64,000 nt of DNA, from contig NC_077245.1 in the NCBI RefSeq assembly GCF_947179165.1, forward strand, positions 43,331,286-43,395,285, in the 5' to 3' direction. The notes under the pieces are model-generated. The model was given only the letters and a program-made list of their open reading frames with translations. It searched no databases and had not been told where the DNA came from. Shown piece after piece: positions 23,121 through 34,935 of the stretch. This DNA comes from Solanum dulcamara (taxonomy: Eukaryota > Streptophyta > Magnoliopsida > Solanales > Solanaceae). Position numbers and translations under genes: made by a program. Position 1 is the stretch's first letter; each line of letters starts with the position of its first letter.

Positions 23121-23957
23121 TGTAACACCCCTCAAAATTTTTCCCTAAGATTCAGACCCTTCTTGTATTCGGGTAGGGTCGAACTCGAGTATTGTAGAGC
23201 ATTTGCATGAGTAAGAGGAGTCGTGGAGAAATTTAGAAGCGTTAGAGGTGATGTGGGGTCATGAAGGACCCCTAGGACCAAATCAAATCCAAAAGATTCG
23301 TCGTGGCTAAGTTTGAGGAGGAGTTCGCATAAGGGGTTGACTTCTAACAACCCTATCTTTTGAAAGACGACAATCTGGGTGGCTCACGACCCATCAAATT
23401 AAAGTTCATCGAGTCTTCTTTCCAACGCCACCAAGAATGTAATTTTTGGAGTTCGGAGTCGAAAGATATGGCGATCCTAAGATGAACTAGCACAGCAGAG
23501 ATTTTCAGGCCTGGGTTGCAATTGCTGGAAAACTGGGCTTGGCACCGCAGTGGCGCGATGCGCCACTATCACGTCAGAAACATGCCTCAGTAGTTTGGGC
23601 TCTGGCGCGGTGCTCCACTTTAAGGTGTGTAGGGTTTTTCAAGCCAATTTCCAAAACACAGAAAATATTGGCCTTGGCGCCGTAAGGGCACGATGCGCCA
23701 CTATCGCGCCAAGAATATGCCTCAGTAGTTTGGTCCTTGGCGCGACGCGCCACTACGAGATGTGCAAGTTTTAGGCGTAATCATCCTGGCGCTGCAATGG
23801 CGCGACGCGCCGTTATCGTGCCAGGTGCATTTTTTTCTATTTTTCAGAACTTTTGAGAAGGGGCAATTTGGGAACTTACCCAAATTATATATGTATCACC
23901 CTATACTATTTTGAGATCATATTTTCAGCCCCCATTCTCTCTCTAAAAACCCCTAGG

Positions 23958-23991
<34 letters not shown>

Positions 23992-25657
23992 TCTTCTCCA
24001 TTTCCAACAAGAAGAGTTCCAAGAGCTTCAAGATTTGAGTCCTCCATTGAAGACCCAACATCAAGGTTTTCTCCAAATCTCCGCTAAGGTATGTAAGGCT
24101 ATCTAAAACATGGGTTGAGTCCACCCATGTGCCCTACTCTTTCTTTGAGGATAGATGTCCATAAAAATGGAGTTTCTTGGTAGGATTTATGCTTGAATGA
24201 GTTTTGTCCCCTATTTATTTGATGCTATACGTGTTGATGTTGTTGAGCTAAGAAGTTCCTAAAACCCTAATGTTAGTATGAGTTGATGGAGATGAATTGT
24301 TATTATGTTTTGTTGATCTCTTTAGCCATGTGATTATATTGCTTAAGTCAATTTCCTTAAATGTTTTATTCTACTTGAATTGTTGAGCTAAAGTCATAGA
24401 GTTGTGATGAGTCTTGAGGAGATGTCATAAATGCTTATCTAAATGAGGCTTGATTGAGTTGATTTGAGGACGGAATTGACGAGTGGACAAGGTCCTAAAT
24501 GAGACTTGCCATTATGACTTAATTGAGTTGAAATGAGAACCAAGTTGATGAGGTGGCAATGTACCACATGAAACAAGCCGTAAGGGCTTGTTTGAGATGA
24601 CTGGAGGAGTTTTATGAGCATGGAGTCATGGGAGGAGTATCAAGCACCGAGGCGGATGAGAGTATAGTCCATACTCAAACTCCAGAAACTACGCCGCCAA
24701 CATAGGTAGGGATGGAACCGTTAAAGTCGGATGCTTCCCGTGGGATCAAACCGTTAAAGTCGGATGTTTTCCATTTTATTGTCCTGAAATGATAGGACTT
24801 GACTAATCGATGGTATCCATGATTAGGGAGGTGTTCATGCCCTGACAAGGTGTGGACGGACATGGCAACGACGTTTGATTGTTGTACTATCACTTGCTCA
24901 TAAGTGATGGTTGTCGAATAAGAGAAACTCCCATTTAGGTCTTGATAGTACTCCGAGTCAGTTGAGTTGAGTGGCTTATGAGTTTGTCCTGTCTAAACTA
25001 TCTCTTGTTAGACTTAGGGAATTGGAGTGAGTTGCTATATGCCTATGAGTTAGTCCCGTCTAAACTATTCTCGTTAGACTTAGGACACTTGAGTGAGTTG
25101 TCATGTATGTATGAGTTGAGTCCCTGGGTTGATATTGATGTTTGTTTGGTGTGTTTCATCCGGCCATTTTACATACTTGTACATTCCATGTACTGACGCC
25201 ATTTGGCCTGCATCGTTTCATAATGTAGAGACAGGTACTAGAGGTTATCGACCGGCGCTCCATTGAAGATCCACATATACTTCCAGCTAGTTGGTGAGTC
25301 CTCCTAGCTCCCGGAGGATGTTGAGCCTTCTTGTACAGTTTTGTTGTCATTTCCTTTATTTTGATTGTTGGTAGCCATGGACTTGTCATTGGCACCTTTT
25401 AGACTTTGATAGAGGCTTCATAGACTGGAGTGTGGGGAGGTTGAACGGTTATTTTGAGGAGTCTTATCATATTTGATTGTTGGGTTGATAAATGTTTGGC
25501 CTTCGGCCCCCATATTGTGAATAGTATTTCATTAATTGAGTTTCCGCTAAGAGAATGTGATTGAATGAAGGTGTGACTGGACCAGGTGGTTCGCTCGGAG
25601 GTCAGAAATGGCCTTCGGGTGCCGATTACGTCTAGGGTACCCTCCCGGGGCGTGATA
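23121..25657 (+). repeat. 3' LTR of the 15.6-25.7 kb chromovirus (2537 bp)
   Basis: The LTR opens TGTAACACCCC and ends GGGGCGTGATA, where the final CA has become TA. It is colinear with the 5' LTR: GC-rich palindromes at about 23540-23830, a longer CT tract (23960-23989), a donor-like motif at 24087, and a local duplication of CCGTTAAAGTCGGATG near 24718-24770. The late TACATTCCATGTACTGACG block lies at about 25180. Confidence 0.92.
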
Positions 25658-25662
25658 TAAAG

Positions 25663-25708
25663 TTTATCAAGAACTAGTATACATACGCCCCATTGCGTGG
25701 ATATTTTA
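25663..25708 (+). pseudogene. hAT transposase-like pseudogene, part 3 (C-terminal end)
   Basis: Directly after the TAAAG duplication the text continues the dimerisation domain left at 15581: MK then FIKN, a usual continuation in ZMYM1-like hAT proteins. A TAG follows, then YTYAPLRGYF and a TAA at about 25707. The join needs no bases added or lost beyond the duplication. Confidence 0.75.
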
Positions 25709-26100
25709 AAAAGTATTAATCTTTTAAATCAAAATTAACTAATAAGATTTATTATGCATTATGTAATATATTTAAAAAACAATGATATAAATCATTAACT
25801 TATTCATTTTAGCACATTAAATTAATAATATTAGTACACAATTTATTGATATAATATTAAATTATATTTCTATAGCTATAATCATCTAAAATTTTAGTTT
25901 TATGATATATTATGTTTTAATTTTAATAAGGATATTATTAATTTTCAGATAATTTTTCTTTGGTAAAAAAAAAACAATTACTTCATATGTTTTAATTTAC
26001 ATGTTTTCCTACTAATTTTTTATTTAGTTTAATTTTTAAAAAAATATTATTTCCATGTAAGCAAGTTTTTAATTCTAAGTTTTCGCATAAATTGATTAAT
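25709..26100. other. AT-rich spacer without recognised gene
   Basis: Very AT-rich, with A/T runs and no recognised coding or repeat structure. It may contain the 3' end of the hAT element, but I could not find a terminal inverted repeat. Confidence 0.5.
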
Positions 26101-26112
26101 ATCATAAGATTA

Positions 26113-26347
26113 CTATCCTGACTTTCTCGCTCTCATTTCTTATATTTTAATATTATTTTTGATATGCTTGGCTCTACTGACCTATGTCTTGTTTTTCTTG
26201 TTTCTCCTCTCTTGTTTTTCTCTCTTAAGCTGAGGGTCTTTCGGAAACAGCCGCCCTACCTTTCAAGGTGGGGGTTAGGTCTGCGTACACTCTACCCTCC
26301 CCAAACCCCACATGGTGGGACTATACTGGGCTTGTTGTTGTTGTTGT
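26113..26347 (+). mobile_element. Solanaceae-type SINE with (TTG)n tail, 12-bp target duplication
   Basis: The 3' half is the familiar nightshade SINE end: GAGGGTCTTTCGGAAACAGCC, GGTCTGCGTACACTCTACCC, CCCCACATGGTGGGACTATA, then TTG repeats. ATCATAAGATTA is present exactly on both sides (26101-26112 and 26348-26359), which marks the insertion at about 235 bp. SINEs are copied by a partner LINE's reverse transcriptase. A clean tRNA-like 5' head is not evident, so the copy may be 5'-altered. The 89-residue frame across it is not a gene. Confidence 0.85.
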
Positions 26348-26359
26348 ATCATAAGATTA

Positions 26360-28147
26360 AACGGCATTTTGATACATTTTACATATTTTTTATTCAACAT
26401 CAAAAGATTCAAAAATATTCTTTATCGTCTTAAATTTTGTTTTAACTAAAATACAAAGAATGAATTAAAATATAGTGAGTAATAACTAATTTATATATAT
26501 ACAAGCATGAACATAAAATTAATATATTTGTATTTTATATAATTATAATTAATTAAATATAAACAGTGAAGCAATTCCTTTACTTATACTTTATTAATTT
26601 TTTTAAAAGTGGAATTGGTATAAGTTCAATTTAATTAATTAATTAAAATAATTAGTAACCTAAATTGCTAAAGGAAAACAAAAGGTAAATTAAACTTGCA
26701 ATTCTTTTTACAAAGCAAGTATCTAGTATTATTTTTATTCATCTTATGGTCTTTGTAATGGTCTGCTAAGCTATCTTGTTTGTTTTTCTTAATACATATT
26801 TAAATTTGACCATGCATGTGAGATTATAGCTTGTATAAGCTTTGCTTGATACAGATTTCGACTTATGACTGGCCTATTCTGTGTTGTGTTTGTATCTTTG
26901 TGGTATATGTTATTAGACTGAATTACAATAAAGTTAGATGATGATAATATTGAATGGATATTATAGAGAACTTCACTGAAGGAGAAACATAGCTCATACA
27001 TGGAATTTTTTGGGATCAGTACACATAAACATTGTATGGATAGTGTAAATCAGCTTAAGTTGTGTGAAGATAACGGACAATATTTTCATGCCAAAAAAGA
27101 TATATGGTTGTTTTAAAATATATAGTTGATATGTTTAAATTAGTGATTATTTTGTTTAATTAAAGTAGTTCTACACATTGACATTGTACATATGATCCTT
27201 CACTTACTACTGTCTTTCATACACAAAAAACAAATCATTTTTACCACTTGTTATAGGATGGTTTTGTGTATCATTGTTGTGAACAATTCTCTTTATTCAA
27301 TAATATTACCGGAACTAAAATTCATATAAATTACAACACTGATTAGTTAGCATGTGAGTGACCAGTTATGTCAAATCTTGTTTTGTATTTCTTTGCATCG
27401 ATGCAATCTATTAGTGTGTTCTTAGTTCCCTATTTAATCAGACTGTTTAATTCAATCCTCTATCATTATCACCGTCACCAGTAGTGCTGCTAATTACACA
27501 TTGATAAAGAAAAGAGACCTTAAAAATATTTGAACGTTGTCACGTTTCAAGTATAATTCTTTAGGATTTTTTTAAATTTTGAAATACAGAACTTATGTAT
27601 TTCTGGATGGGTTGTTTGCAACAAATTTTAAAGTGATGAAACATAAATTGTAATCACAAATAAAATATGAAAAAACATAATTTTATTGATAAAATATGTG
27701 GGTACAAATCTGTTTGTTCCCTTGATTCTTCTCTCTGAATTTTTCTCCTTGATTCGAGGGTCGTTAGTGACGTATTTCTCAAACTAGGATGATTTGAATT
27801 TGGTCTACATCGTGATTCGAGGGCCGTTAATGGCGTATTTCTCGAACTAAGATTATATGGACCTCCTAGAGATTTGTTTGATCTCCATTGATCTTTGTGA
27901 ATACTCCATGAATTTACGGAATATTTGAGATGCCTTTTCAAATGAATATTATACCATTTATATAAACATGAATTAGGGTTTAAGGTAGAGTAGCCTCCAA
28001 GTAACCCTTACTGAAATAGGACTCGTCTTGTAAAATCGTACAAAATTTTGATGTCTATGTAGGTTTCTTTCAATACTTTGTTATTTATCATCTGATATTT
28101 TTATATATTGACACATGATATGTGTACTTTCTGATTGAAATATAAAC
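26360..28147. other. AT-rich spacer without recognised gene
   Basis: Mostly A/T-rich non-coding sequence. The only structure I see is the 63-bp-period duplication at 27751-27876, listed separately. Reading frames are short and unlike known proteins. Confidence 0.5.
27751..27876. repeat. two-copy tandem repeat of 63 bp
   Basis: GATTCGAGGGTCGTTAGTGA at 27751 recurs with changes at 27814 (GATTCGAGGGCCGTTAATGG), each followed by CGTATTTCTC and AACTA. The repeat gives the paired NTPLTALESR-like text on the minus strand. Its origin is unknown to me. Confidence 0.7.
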
Positions 28148-28208
28148 GCTTCCCCGGACCCTGCGCATAGCGGGAGCTTAAGTGCACCGGGCTGCCCTTT
28201 TTTTTTAC
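28148..28208 (+). mobile_element. 5'-truncated SINE 3' end with poly-T tail
   Basis: CTTCCCCGGACCCTGCGCATAGCGGGAGC followed by TGCACCGGGCTGCCC and nine or ten T. This is the end of a tRNA-derived SINE common in nightshades and other dicots. The tRNA-like head with box A and box B is missing. No target duplication was found. Confidence 0.75.
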
Positions 28209-28638
28209 TCTAAGTTTTAAATGGAAATTAAAAAATAGTCCCAAAAAAAATAAAGAGTAGCCAAGTGAAAATAGTCATTTAACCCAAACCAACATTCACC
28301 ACTTGTAAAGATTTCTAAACGAAAAATATACTAAATAGCTGCACAATAACACAGAAGGAAGCAATAAATAGAAAGGGATGAACAATTCAAAATAGTATAC
28401 TATACGTATGATTAAAAGTTACCTTACATGTTGTATTATCAACTCTAATGAGAAAGGCATTTCAGATTTGAATTTGTTTGGAATTACCCAAATTATATCA
28501 ACTCTAACTTTCAAATTCCATTGCATCAGATTGCTTGAAATTTCTGAAATGGTATGAAATTGTGAAGCCATATATGTTACTAGTTGTAGGCAAATCGACG
28601 TTTTTGTTCATTCGAGAATCTGCCTCTATATATATATA
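28209..28638. other. AT-rich spacer
   Basis: No gene recognised. It ends in a short TA microsatellite (28627-28638) into which the next LTR inserted. Confidence 0.5.
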
Positions 28639-30684
28639 TGTCACGATTTAACTCATCGGACCGTGCGGACACCCACGCTATGACCTAAGTAGGAGAACCC
28701 TTAACCTCCTTCTATGAAAAAGCATTGCGGATTTTATATCAACTTGAGTACTTGAAGCCAGAAAGTTTTATTTAAGTTTGTAGTAATCAAGTTTATACAA
28801 AATAACACCTAAACCCCCATGGATACTAGTCTAAGATAGGTACAAGAGCTTCTAAGAGTACAATGTGTAAATAAAATAATGACACAACTCTCACCATGAG
28901 GAAGGAAAAATAGAAGTTGCTGGAGAATCCTCTTCGTCCTCACCTAAGAGACATCACTGACCCGGCAATCAGACTATGCGAAGTGGCATAACAAAAGTAG
29001 TATCATTACAAACAACACGTACTGGTAGGCAAAATCGATCAATCTGATACCCACTGCATAATATATGAACAGGAAAATAAGATAGATCATAATAATTAAA
29101 CTTTATAAGCTTGTCCACCCAGACCTGCTAATAAACCTCCTACTCTCACTCTTATAGTCTTCACCCCTCTACTAACCACGAGGTCACTACCAACTCTAAC
29201 GTTTACCAGCCAACAACCTTAGCCACTCAATGATTCTACGTAACTATCACTGGTCTTGACCCAGTTGTCTCACAACACTAGGTCATAGCCATCCAATAAC
29301 CACACCTTATAGATAACTACGAATTCTAGGTAAACACCACTACTACCACTATTTCCGAGTTCAACTCCAAAGAGAACAACTCCCAGCCAACAAGCAACCT
29401 CCACCCCTAGACCTGGAGGTATAGTATATCACATATATCACATCGAAGACTAACAAGGTCCCCCCCATCTTACCTAGGAATAAGTCTATATGGACTCGCA
29501 GTTCTTTACTACTAATATGCCATGAATCATCGGGGTTCCTTTTTAAGTCCCTTCTTTCGAGCTCATTAACATTTACGCTCTCTATCACATAGTTTACAAA
29601 TATCATCAGGTCCTCTCATGGGACCATCTACATACACACACTTGGCCCTTCCAGAGGACCCAACTTAGCCATATATGTGTCGGAACGTGACACCCAATCC
29701 AAGAACGTGTCGGAATGTGACTCTCGATCCAAAAATTTATCGGAACGTGACACTCGATCCAATTATGTGTCGGAACATAACACCCGATCCAATTATGTAA
29801 ATCAACCAGAAATTACCCACAATAGTCCACATTAAGTCACCAAGAACAAATTTATTATAAAACAAGACAACAAGTGATCATTTCACCTATTCGATAATAT
29901 ACTTCCCTATTCAGATGCACACATGCACACAATGAAGCAAACCAAGTACATGAAACACTTATGGGAACCAAAAACATCACCTACGGGAACCAAAAACATC
30001 ACCTAGGTTGCTAACCCCTAAGGTTTATCACAAATATCCACATATTTTTTATCACTGTACATACTATTATATCAATTACCACTTCACCCGTCTAAATGCA
30101 ACCATATCACATTCAACATCTCCCTAATTATTGCACCACCCTCTTACCCAGGTCACTTCAAGTTAAAGAACTAAAGACAACCAAATTTTTGTCTGTGACC
30201 TGTGACCTATAGCTTAGTTATACGAATTCTCATTAAAATTCCCTTCTATAATACGCAATGGGTAGAGATTTACTACTCAAATAAGAGAACCCTAACCTAC
30301 CTGAGTGCCAAGCAGTAGTGGACAGACAACACGACTCTAATTCCTTGGTTCCGAATATCTGACGGGCAATATAGACCTGAATCTTGTCTGTTGGAACCAC
30401 TACAGTACTGAGATTCCTTCCCCTTCTCTTTCCAAGTCAGGAGCAGCTTTTTGAAAGGTTTTTGCAGTAACCCTCGCCTCTAACTTCTCTCTGGAAGAAG
30501 CGGAGAAATAAGAAAATCACGACTTAAGTTCTGTCCCACGTTTTTTCGCTTTGACGGCCTGTATCCTACTGGAGTGGCGCCGCCATGGCAGGACCATCTC
30601 GCTTTGGCAGGATTGTGGGACCCAATTGAGTTATTTTCTTGTGATTTCTTCTAGTCTTTATTAACGATGGTCCGGATCGTTACA
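28639..30684 (-). mobile_element. solo gypsy LTR on the minus strand (2046 bp)
   Basis: On the minus strand it opens TGTAACGATCCGGACC and ends TTAAATCGTGACA. Flanks are ATATA (28634-28638) and ATGTA (30685-30689), a 5-bp duplication with one change. It has the same module order as the LTR at 6729-8527: GC-rich motif (30565-30615 here), donor-like AGGTAGGT (30302-30295), and four ~31-bp repeats (29675-29795). There is no internal region. Short frames inside are not genes. Confidence 0.85.
29675..29795 (-). repeat. four-copy ~31-bp minisatellite inside the solo LTR
   Basis: Four direct copies of TGTCGGAACGTGACAC plus (C/T)CGATCCAAT-type spacers on the plus strand. The reverse complement matches the minisatellite at 7741-7866. 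Confidence 0.85.
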
Positions 30685-31020
30685 ATGTATCCGGAATTTT
30701 GAATTGTGCAGAAGTGGATGTGTAATGGGACTTAAAAGGGATTATTTAGTATGTGGTTTAATTTTTTTTTTAAAAAAACATATTGATAACTGAAGGAAGT
30801 TTTAAAACTGTCAATTTAATTTGTAGATGAAGTTCCTTTTATTTTTTTAAAAATAGGGTATTCCAGGACTAAAATGTACTTGGATAGATTCAGAGATTGT
30901 GCGGAAGTTGCAGTTTTTTTTTTGTTATTTTTTTAAATAATAATAATAATAATAAATGATAAATGGAGTAACTATTGAACAGATCATTCAATTATTTATA
31001 ATTTTTTAAAAACATAACAG
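30685..31020. other. AT-rich spacer
   Basis: A/T-rich with T runs and a short (AAT)n tract near 30937-30955. No gene seen. Confidence 0.5.
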
Positions 31021-31039
31021 ATAGTTAGACAGTTTTAAA

Positions 31040-31086
31040 CCCTTCTCAGACCCCACATATTGGGATTATACCGGGTTTGTTGTTGT
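31040..31086 (+). mobile_element. very short 5'-truncated SINE (47 bp) with 19-bp target duplication
   Basis: CTTCTCAGACCCCACATATTG, then GGGATTATACCGGGTTTG and TTG repeats, match the 3' end of the SINE at 26113-26347. ATAGTTAGACAGTTTTAAA flanks it exactly on both sides (31021-31039 and 31087-31105), proving a separate retroposition event that aborted early. Confidence 0.88.
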
Positions 31087-31105
31087 ATAGTTAGACAGTT
31101 TTAAA

Positions 31106-32396
31106 TGTAAATAGTAAAATCGATTTAAACATTAATAGTAATTTAAATATAAATAGTAATTGGTAAAAAAAATTAATTTAATATGAAAATACATGAAATA
31201 TTTATTTGGTTACTAATTTTTTTTATATATTGGTAAAAAATATAAAGAGTAGTAGTTTATATAATAAAACACTATGTATAGTCTTAAAACACATCAAGGA
31301 AGGAAATGGTAACATAACAATTCTTACGTTTTTCTATTTATATTATGACAAGCTATCTTTATATAATGTTTTAATTGCAATCACGTTAATTAAGGTAAAT
31401 TAAAATATTCTTTTTACAATTTTGTATATCACTTGGAACTGCTTTAAAGTTATATCACATTATTTTTAAAAACTGTTTTCAATTATATCATGTTAATTTT
31501 AAAAACTGTTTCAAATTTTTGTTTGTTTTACAATTTAAATTTATTATTTAATTAACTACAAATATATAATTTTAATTGTACAGAATTAGGGAAATTATGT
31601 GGTGCTGACACGTGGAACTTCTTGCTTCTCCTATTATATGTAGATAAATGATTTGCGGAATTGAATAGATGATGAATTCTTAGATGGATGCATAGTGTCT
31701 TATGTAGAAAAAAAAGTGTTTAAAAGTGTTTATAATGAGTGTATTATGAAAACATTTCAAGAGATGAAATGTCGTCCAATGCAATTGTAGTTATGAAGCT
31801 ATTAGTTAATATATTTGTCCTATTTCATCTTCTTTAGTTTATCCATTGATATATTGTAAGTTTCTGTTTGAGATATTTTATTTTTGATAGTTGGTTAATT
31901 TGATATTGAACAGGGAAATATTATGAACAACTTGGAGCACTATATAGAGATCAACAATTCAACCTAGAGGCTGAGGACAAGGTAATGCTTGTTCTTGACT
32001 TCTTGCCATGAATTTAAACACAAAAATATTGTTTGCTAATACTTATTGGCACCTTGAAGAAACCAACCCATATATGAGATGAGGTATGACTATTTTGTAG
32101 CCAATCTTGATAATTTAACTATTTAGGTATTTTTTCGTACTCGTCCTAAAGTATGAACACCCTTAACAAAAATTCTGACTCCACAACTAAGGATTCCTAC
32201 ATCTTCCGGTACTTATTGAATTTTATTTGTTGTTGTTCTAGACTTTTATGCCACAAAAAGCATTTATTCCTAGTGTTTTTACATCTTCCGCCTCTTTGGT
32301 AAATTCCACAATGAAGTGTTGTTTCAAAAGCAATACATTAATTCTTTCAAATTCCACTAATTTGTTATGTTTAAAAAATATGGAGCCAAGGAGTTA
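31106..32396. other. AT-rich spacer without recognised gene
   Basis: Long A/T runs, including an imperfect local duplication around 31445-31510 (TATATCACATTATTTTTAAAAACTG against TATATCATGTTAATTTTAAAAACTG-like text). No coding signal recognised. Confidence 0.45.
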
Positions 32397-32655
32397 CTCT
32401 CTCCGGGTTTTTTTTAATTGTCATGATAAAGTTTGACACAATTTTTTTTTTAAAAATAATTAGAAGTGTTGTTTGACTAATATATCTCTTATTATTTATT
32501 TAATGTTTTATCTTTGTATGTGCCTTTTAATTTTAAAATAATTAATGTTAAGGACAAAGTTGAAAAAAAAAATTAATTCTATCTTGAAAATTTAAATTGA
32601 CAACTATTTTAAAATAAATATTTTAAATATACAAGACAACTAAAAGGGGAGGGAT
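32397..32655. mobile_element. Stowaway-like MITE (about 259 bp)
   Basis: Flanked by TA on both sides (32395-32396; 32656-32657). Imperfect terminal inverted repeats of about 25-30 bp are CTCTCTCCGGGTTTTTTTTA and, reversed from the right, ATCCCTCCCCTTTTAGTTGTC. This is the CTCCCTCC type of Tc1/mariner-derived MITE. The interior is A/T-rich and non-coding. Confidence 0.6.
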
Positions 32656-33789
32656 TACAAAGTAATTAGATGCAGACAAAATTCATTTGATTGTACGAAT
32701 GGTCATTTCTTCATTAATGTAGTTTAATGATGCCTTTAAAAAACTTTAAAAGGTGAATAAAGAATGCAAACTTTATATAATTTCATGTGTTGCCACGAAC
32801 ACTTTTTTTTTTTTTGACAACTGCAGATACATTCATCTCCACAACAATTGGGCTTACGATGCTAATAAGAAAATAAAGAATCTCAGTACTATTCCATGGT
32901 TAGGATGATACTCTCAGTTATATTTTCTAATTATTTTGATGTTTACAGAAATTGCAAGGTTGTTGGTGTGAATGATTGCCACTGCGTGTGTTCCTCATAT
33001 TGTTTCTTTGTCTTTGTATTGTTAAAGAGCAATTAAGTTTTTAATCCCTTTGGTACACTTTTTCTTTCAATATGTCATTATTATTTTTAATTAATTGTAG
33101 AGGCACACAAATCTAATGCTAAACTTTCAATCACTTTTCTATTTCATTAGCAATAAGCTGCCCAGGAAAGTTTTATCTGATGGATATATGAATTTCAATG
33201 TGTTGTAAACTTTTAGATACATGAAGCTAAAAAGGTCTTCCTATATTTTCGAGATTTTTACAATTACATTCTTATGTTTAAGAGATTTAAGAATTCGATT
33301 TCTTCCCAAAGTAAAATTTTTTATCAGGCAAAGTTGATAAGAATTTTTCTTGTCACCATTTACTTTTGGAAGAAACAAAAACTATTAATGGACAATTTAA
33401 AAAGAAAGTTGTCATGGGAGATCCAATCCGTAAATAAATGATTAAAGATCCAATTAGTTAACTAAAATTCATAATTTATAAATAAAAAATATTGGTATAA
33501 TTCTTCATAAAGGGGTTGAACAAATTAAATAATTAATTTTCTAAAATACATAAAAGAAATGGTTTATGATTTTCTCAAGTGCATAACAATGGATTTATTT
33601 TTGGGAAAACTCCACAAAATGGACCCTTTAAACAAATTTTTTTACCACTCCATACCCTTCTCTAAATAATTTCTTTATATATTCCTTCGGCCAAACTAAT
33701 TAGTTTAATAAATAAGATTGTGATTTTAATAATTTTCTCTTAATTATTTTATTTTTATTTCTTAAAAAAGAGTTCAATCCTATATAATA
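32656..33789. other. AT-rich spacer without recognised gene
   Basis: No gene or repeat family recognised. Poly-T near 32804-32815. Confidence 0.45.
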
Positions 33790-34190
33790 CCAATAAGGTA
33801 TCAAAATATTGTTATGATATCATTAAGGATTTTAAAAGTGTCATTAAGGATTTTCAATATCATTATAATATACGAATATAGTGTGGTAGTATCATTAATG
33901 TAATATCGAATGACTTAGGAAAAATTTTATGATACCATCACAATATGTATATACTATGATGGTATCATTCAACATTTGTGTGAAACGATCCTTAATGATT
34001 ATATGAAACGATCTTTAATGATACCATGCCAGTATATGATGGTTTTTATGGAGATATATCTGAAGGACTGAAGTATACATCAATGATACCATGACAGTAT
34101 ATAGATATACTATAGTGGTATCATTAAGGACTGAATCAGCCTCAATGATACCATGTCAGTATATTGATACTTAGATGGTATCTTGCTCGC
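33790..34190. repeat. degenerate palindromic repeat field (AATGATACCAT / ATGGTATCATT)
   Basis: About eight occurrences of ATGATACCAT or its reverse complement, often followed by G(A/C)CAGTATAT and interleaved with TTAAGGACTGAA-like text. Parts repeat directly (34040-34110 against 34111-34175), with hairpin potential inside each unit. Confidence 0.6.
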
Positions 34191-34836
34191 GAATCTCATG
34201 CTTTGGACGTATGAATTGTAAAGGGATATTTATTTATAATTATTTTGCTTTTATAGGGGCATGAGCTTAGTTTTATCTTTTTGTAACTTATTCCGTGTCT
34301 CGAAAAAATCAAGTGGATAGTCTATATCCAACAAGGTATGCTTAGTGTTATTTTACGAATAAATTGTAAGGCTTGGAAAGAGTTTCGTAACACGTACATT
34401 CTACCTTTTTCTTCCCAATTTGATTAGGTGGAAGATACGAACAATGTAATTTTAAAAGAAAAGTTTAAGTTTTACAAAGAAAAAATAATCCCTAGAAAAT
34501 GCTTCATATAAAGTATGACAATAGTCTCTATTATGATTGCTACAACTTTTCTTTCAAGTATATTTCCTAATGTAACATTAATTACTACTCCTCATAGTAT
34601 CTAGATAAGATAGAGACATTTAGACTTATTTTGATGAACTTATGAGTGTAGAAAGCAATTTTCTGTGTTGATACTTCTAGCAAAAATAAAGTGGTTATAG
34701 TAGTATATTTGAATTGCATGGGTGTTTATTTTGTGGGCTAGTCTGCAATAATGAAAATGAAGCACAAGATCAAATAATTCACAATGTTGGTTTGTATTTA
34801 CCGTTATGTATTTTCTCACTTATAAGAGAGGGATAT
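34191..34836. other. AT-rich spacer without recognised gene
   Basis: No coding signal. It ends at the boundary of the retrotransposon cluster starting with TGTCAC at 34837. Confidence 0.5.
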
Positions 34837-34935
34837 TGTCACAATCCGATTTTTTAGGACATGATGACACCTATTACAATCCACTCGTAGGTAAGCCTAA
34901 TTCATAGCCCGGAACCAGAGGCAACATGCTATCAA
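34837..34935 (-). repeat. remnant of 3' LTR end, joined directly to gag by internal deletion
   Basis: On the minus strand the text GGTGTCATCATGTCC...GGATTGTGACA ends in the standard LTR terminus at 34837. It is a diverged match to the last ~90 bases of the same element's 5' LTR (GTGTCATCATGACC...GGGTCGT, near 35725-35760). Almost all of pol and the rest of this LTR are missing. Confidence 0.7.

Larger units (their letters stand above)
15582..25657 (+). mobile_element. near-complete Tekay/Del-like chromovirus (10.1 kb)
   Basis: The element has all parts in order: 5' LTR 15582-18072, tRNA-iMet primer site 18077, gag with two zinc knuckles, protease, reverse transcriptase, RNase H, integrase, chromodomain, polypurine tract 23107-23120, and 3' LTR 23121-25657. 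A 5-bp target duplication with one mismatch flanks it. The chromodomain, large LTRs and a single gag-pol frame point to the Tekay/Del branch of chromoviruses; the branch is inferred. By eye about 11 substitutions separate the first ~150 bases of the two LTRs (about 7%), so it is not recent. Gag-pol carries many stops and frameshifts, so the copy cannot move by itself. Confidence 0.92.

Noticed and set aside
26164..26433. 89-residue plus-strand frame
   Set aside because: It covers the SINE 3' half and TTG tail; no protein similarity.
27654..27941. 95-residue minus-strand frame as a possible small gene
   Set aside because: Its length comes from the 63-bp duplication. I recognise no domain, and there are no promoter or splice signals I can support.
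30937..30955. (AAT)n tract as a regulatory site
   Set aside because: Simple repeat in A/T-rich spacer with no gene nearby.
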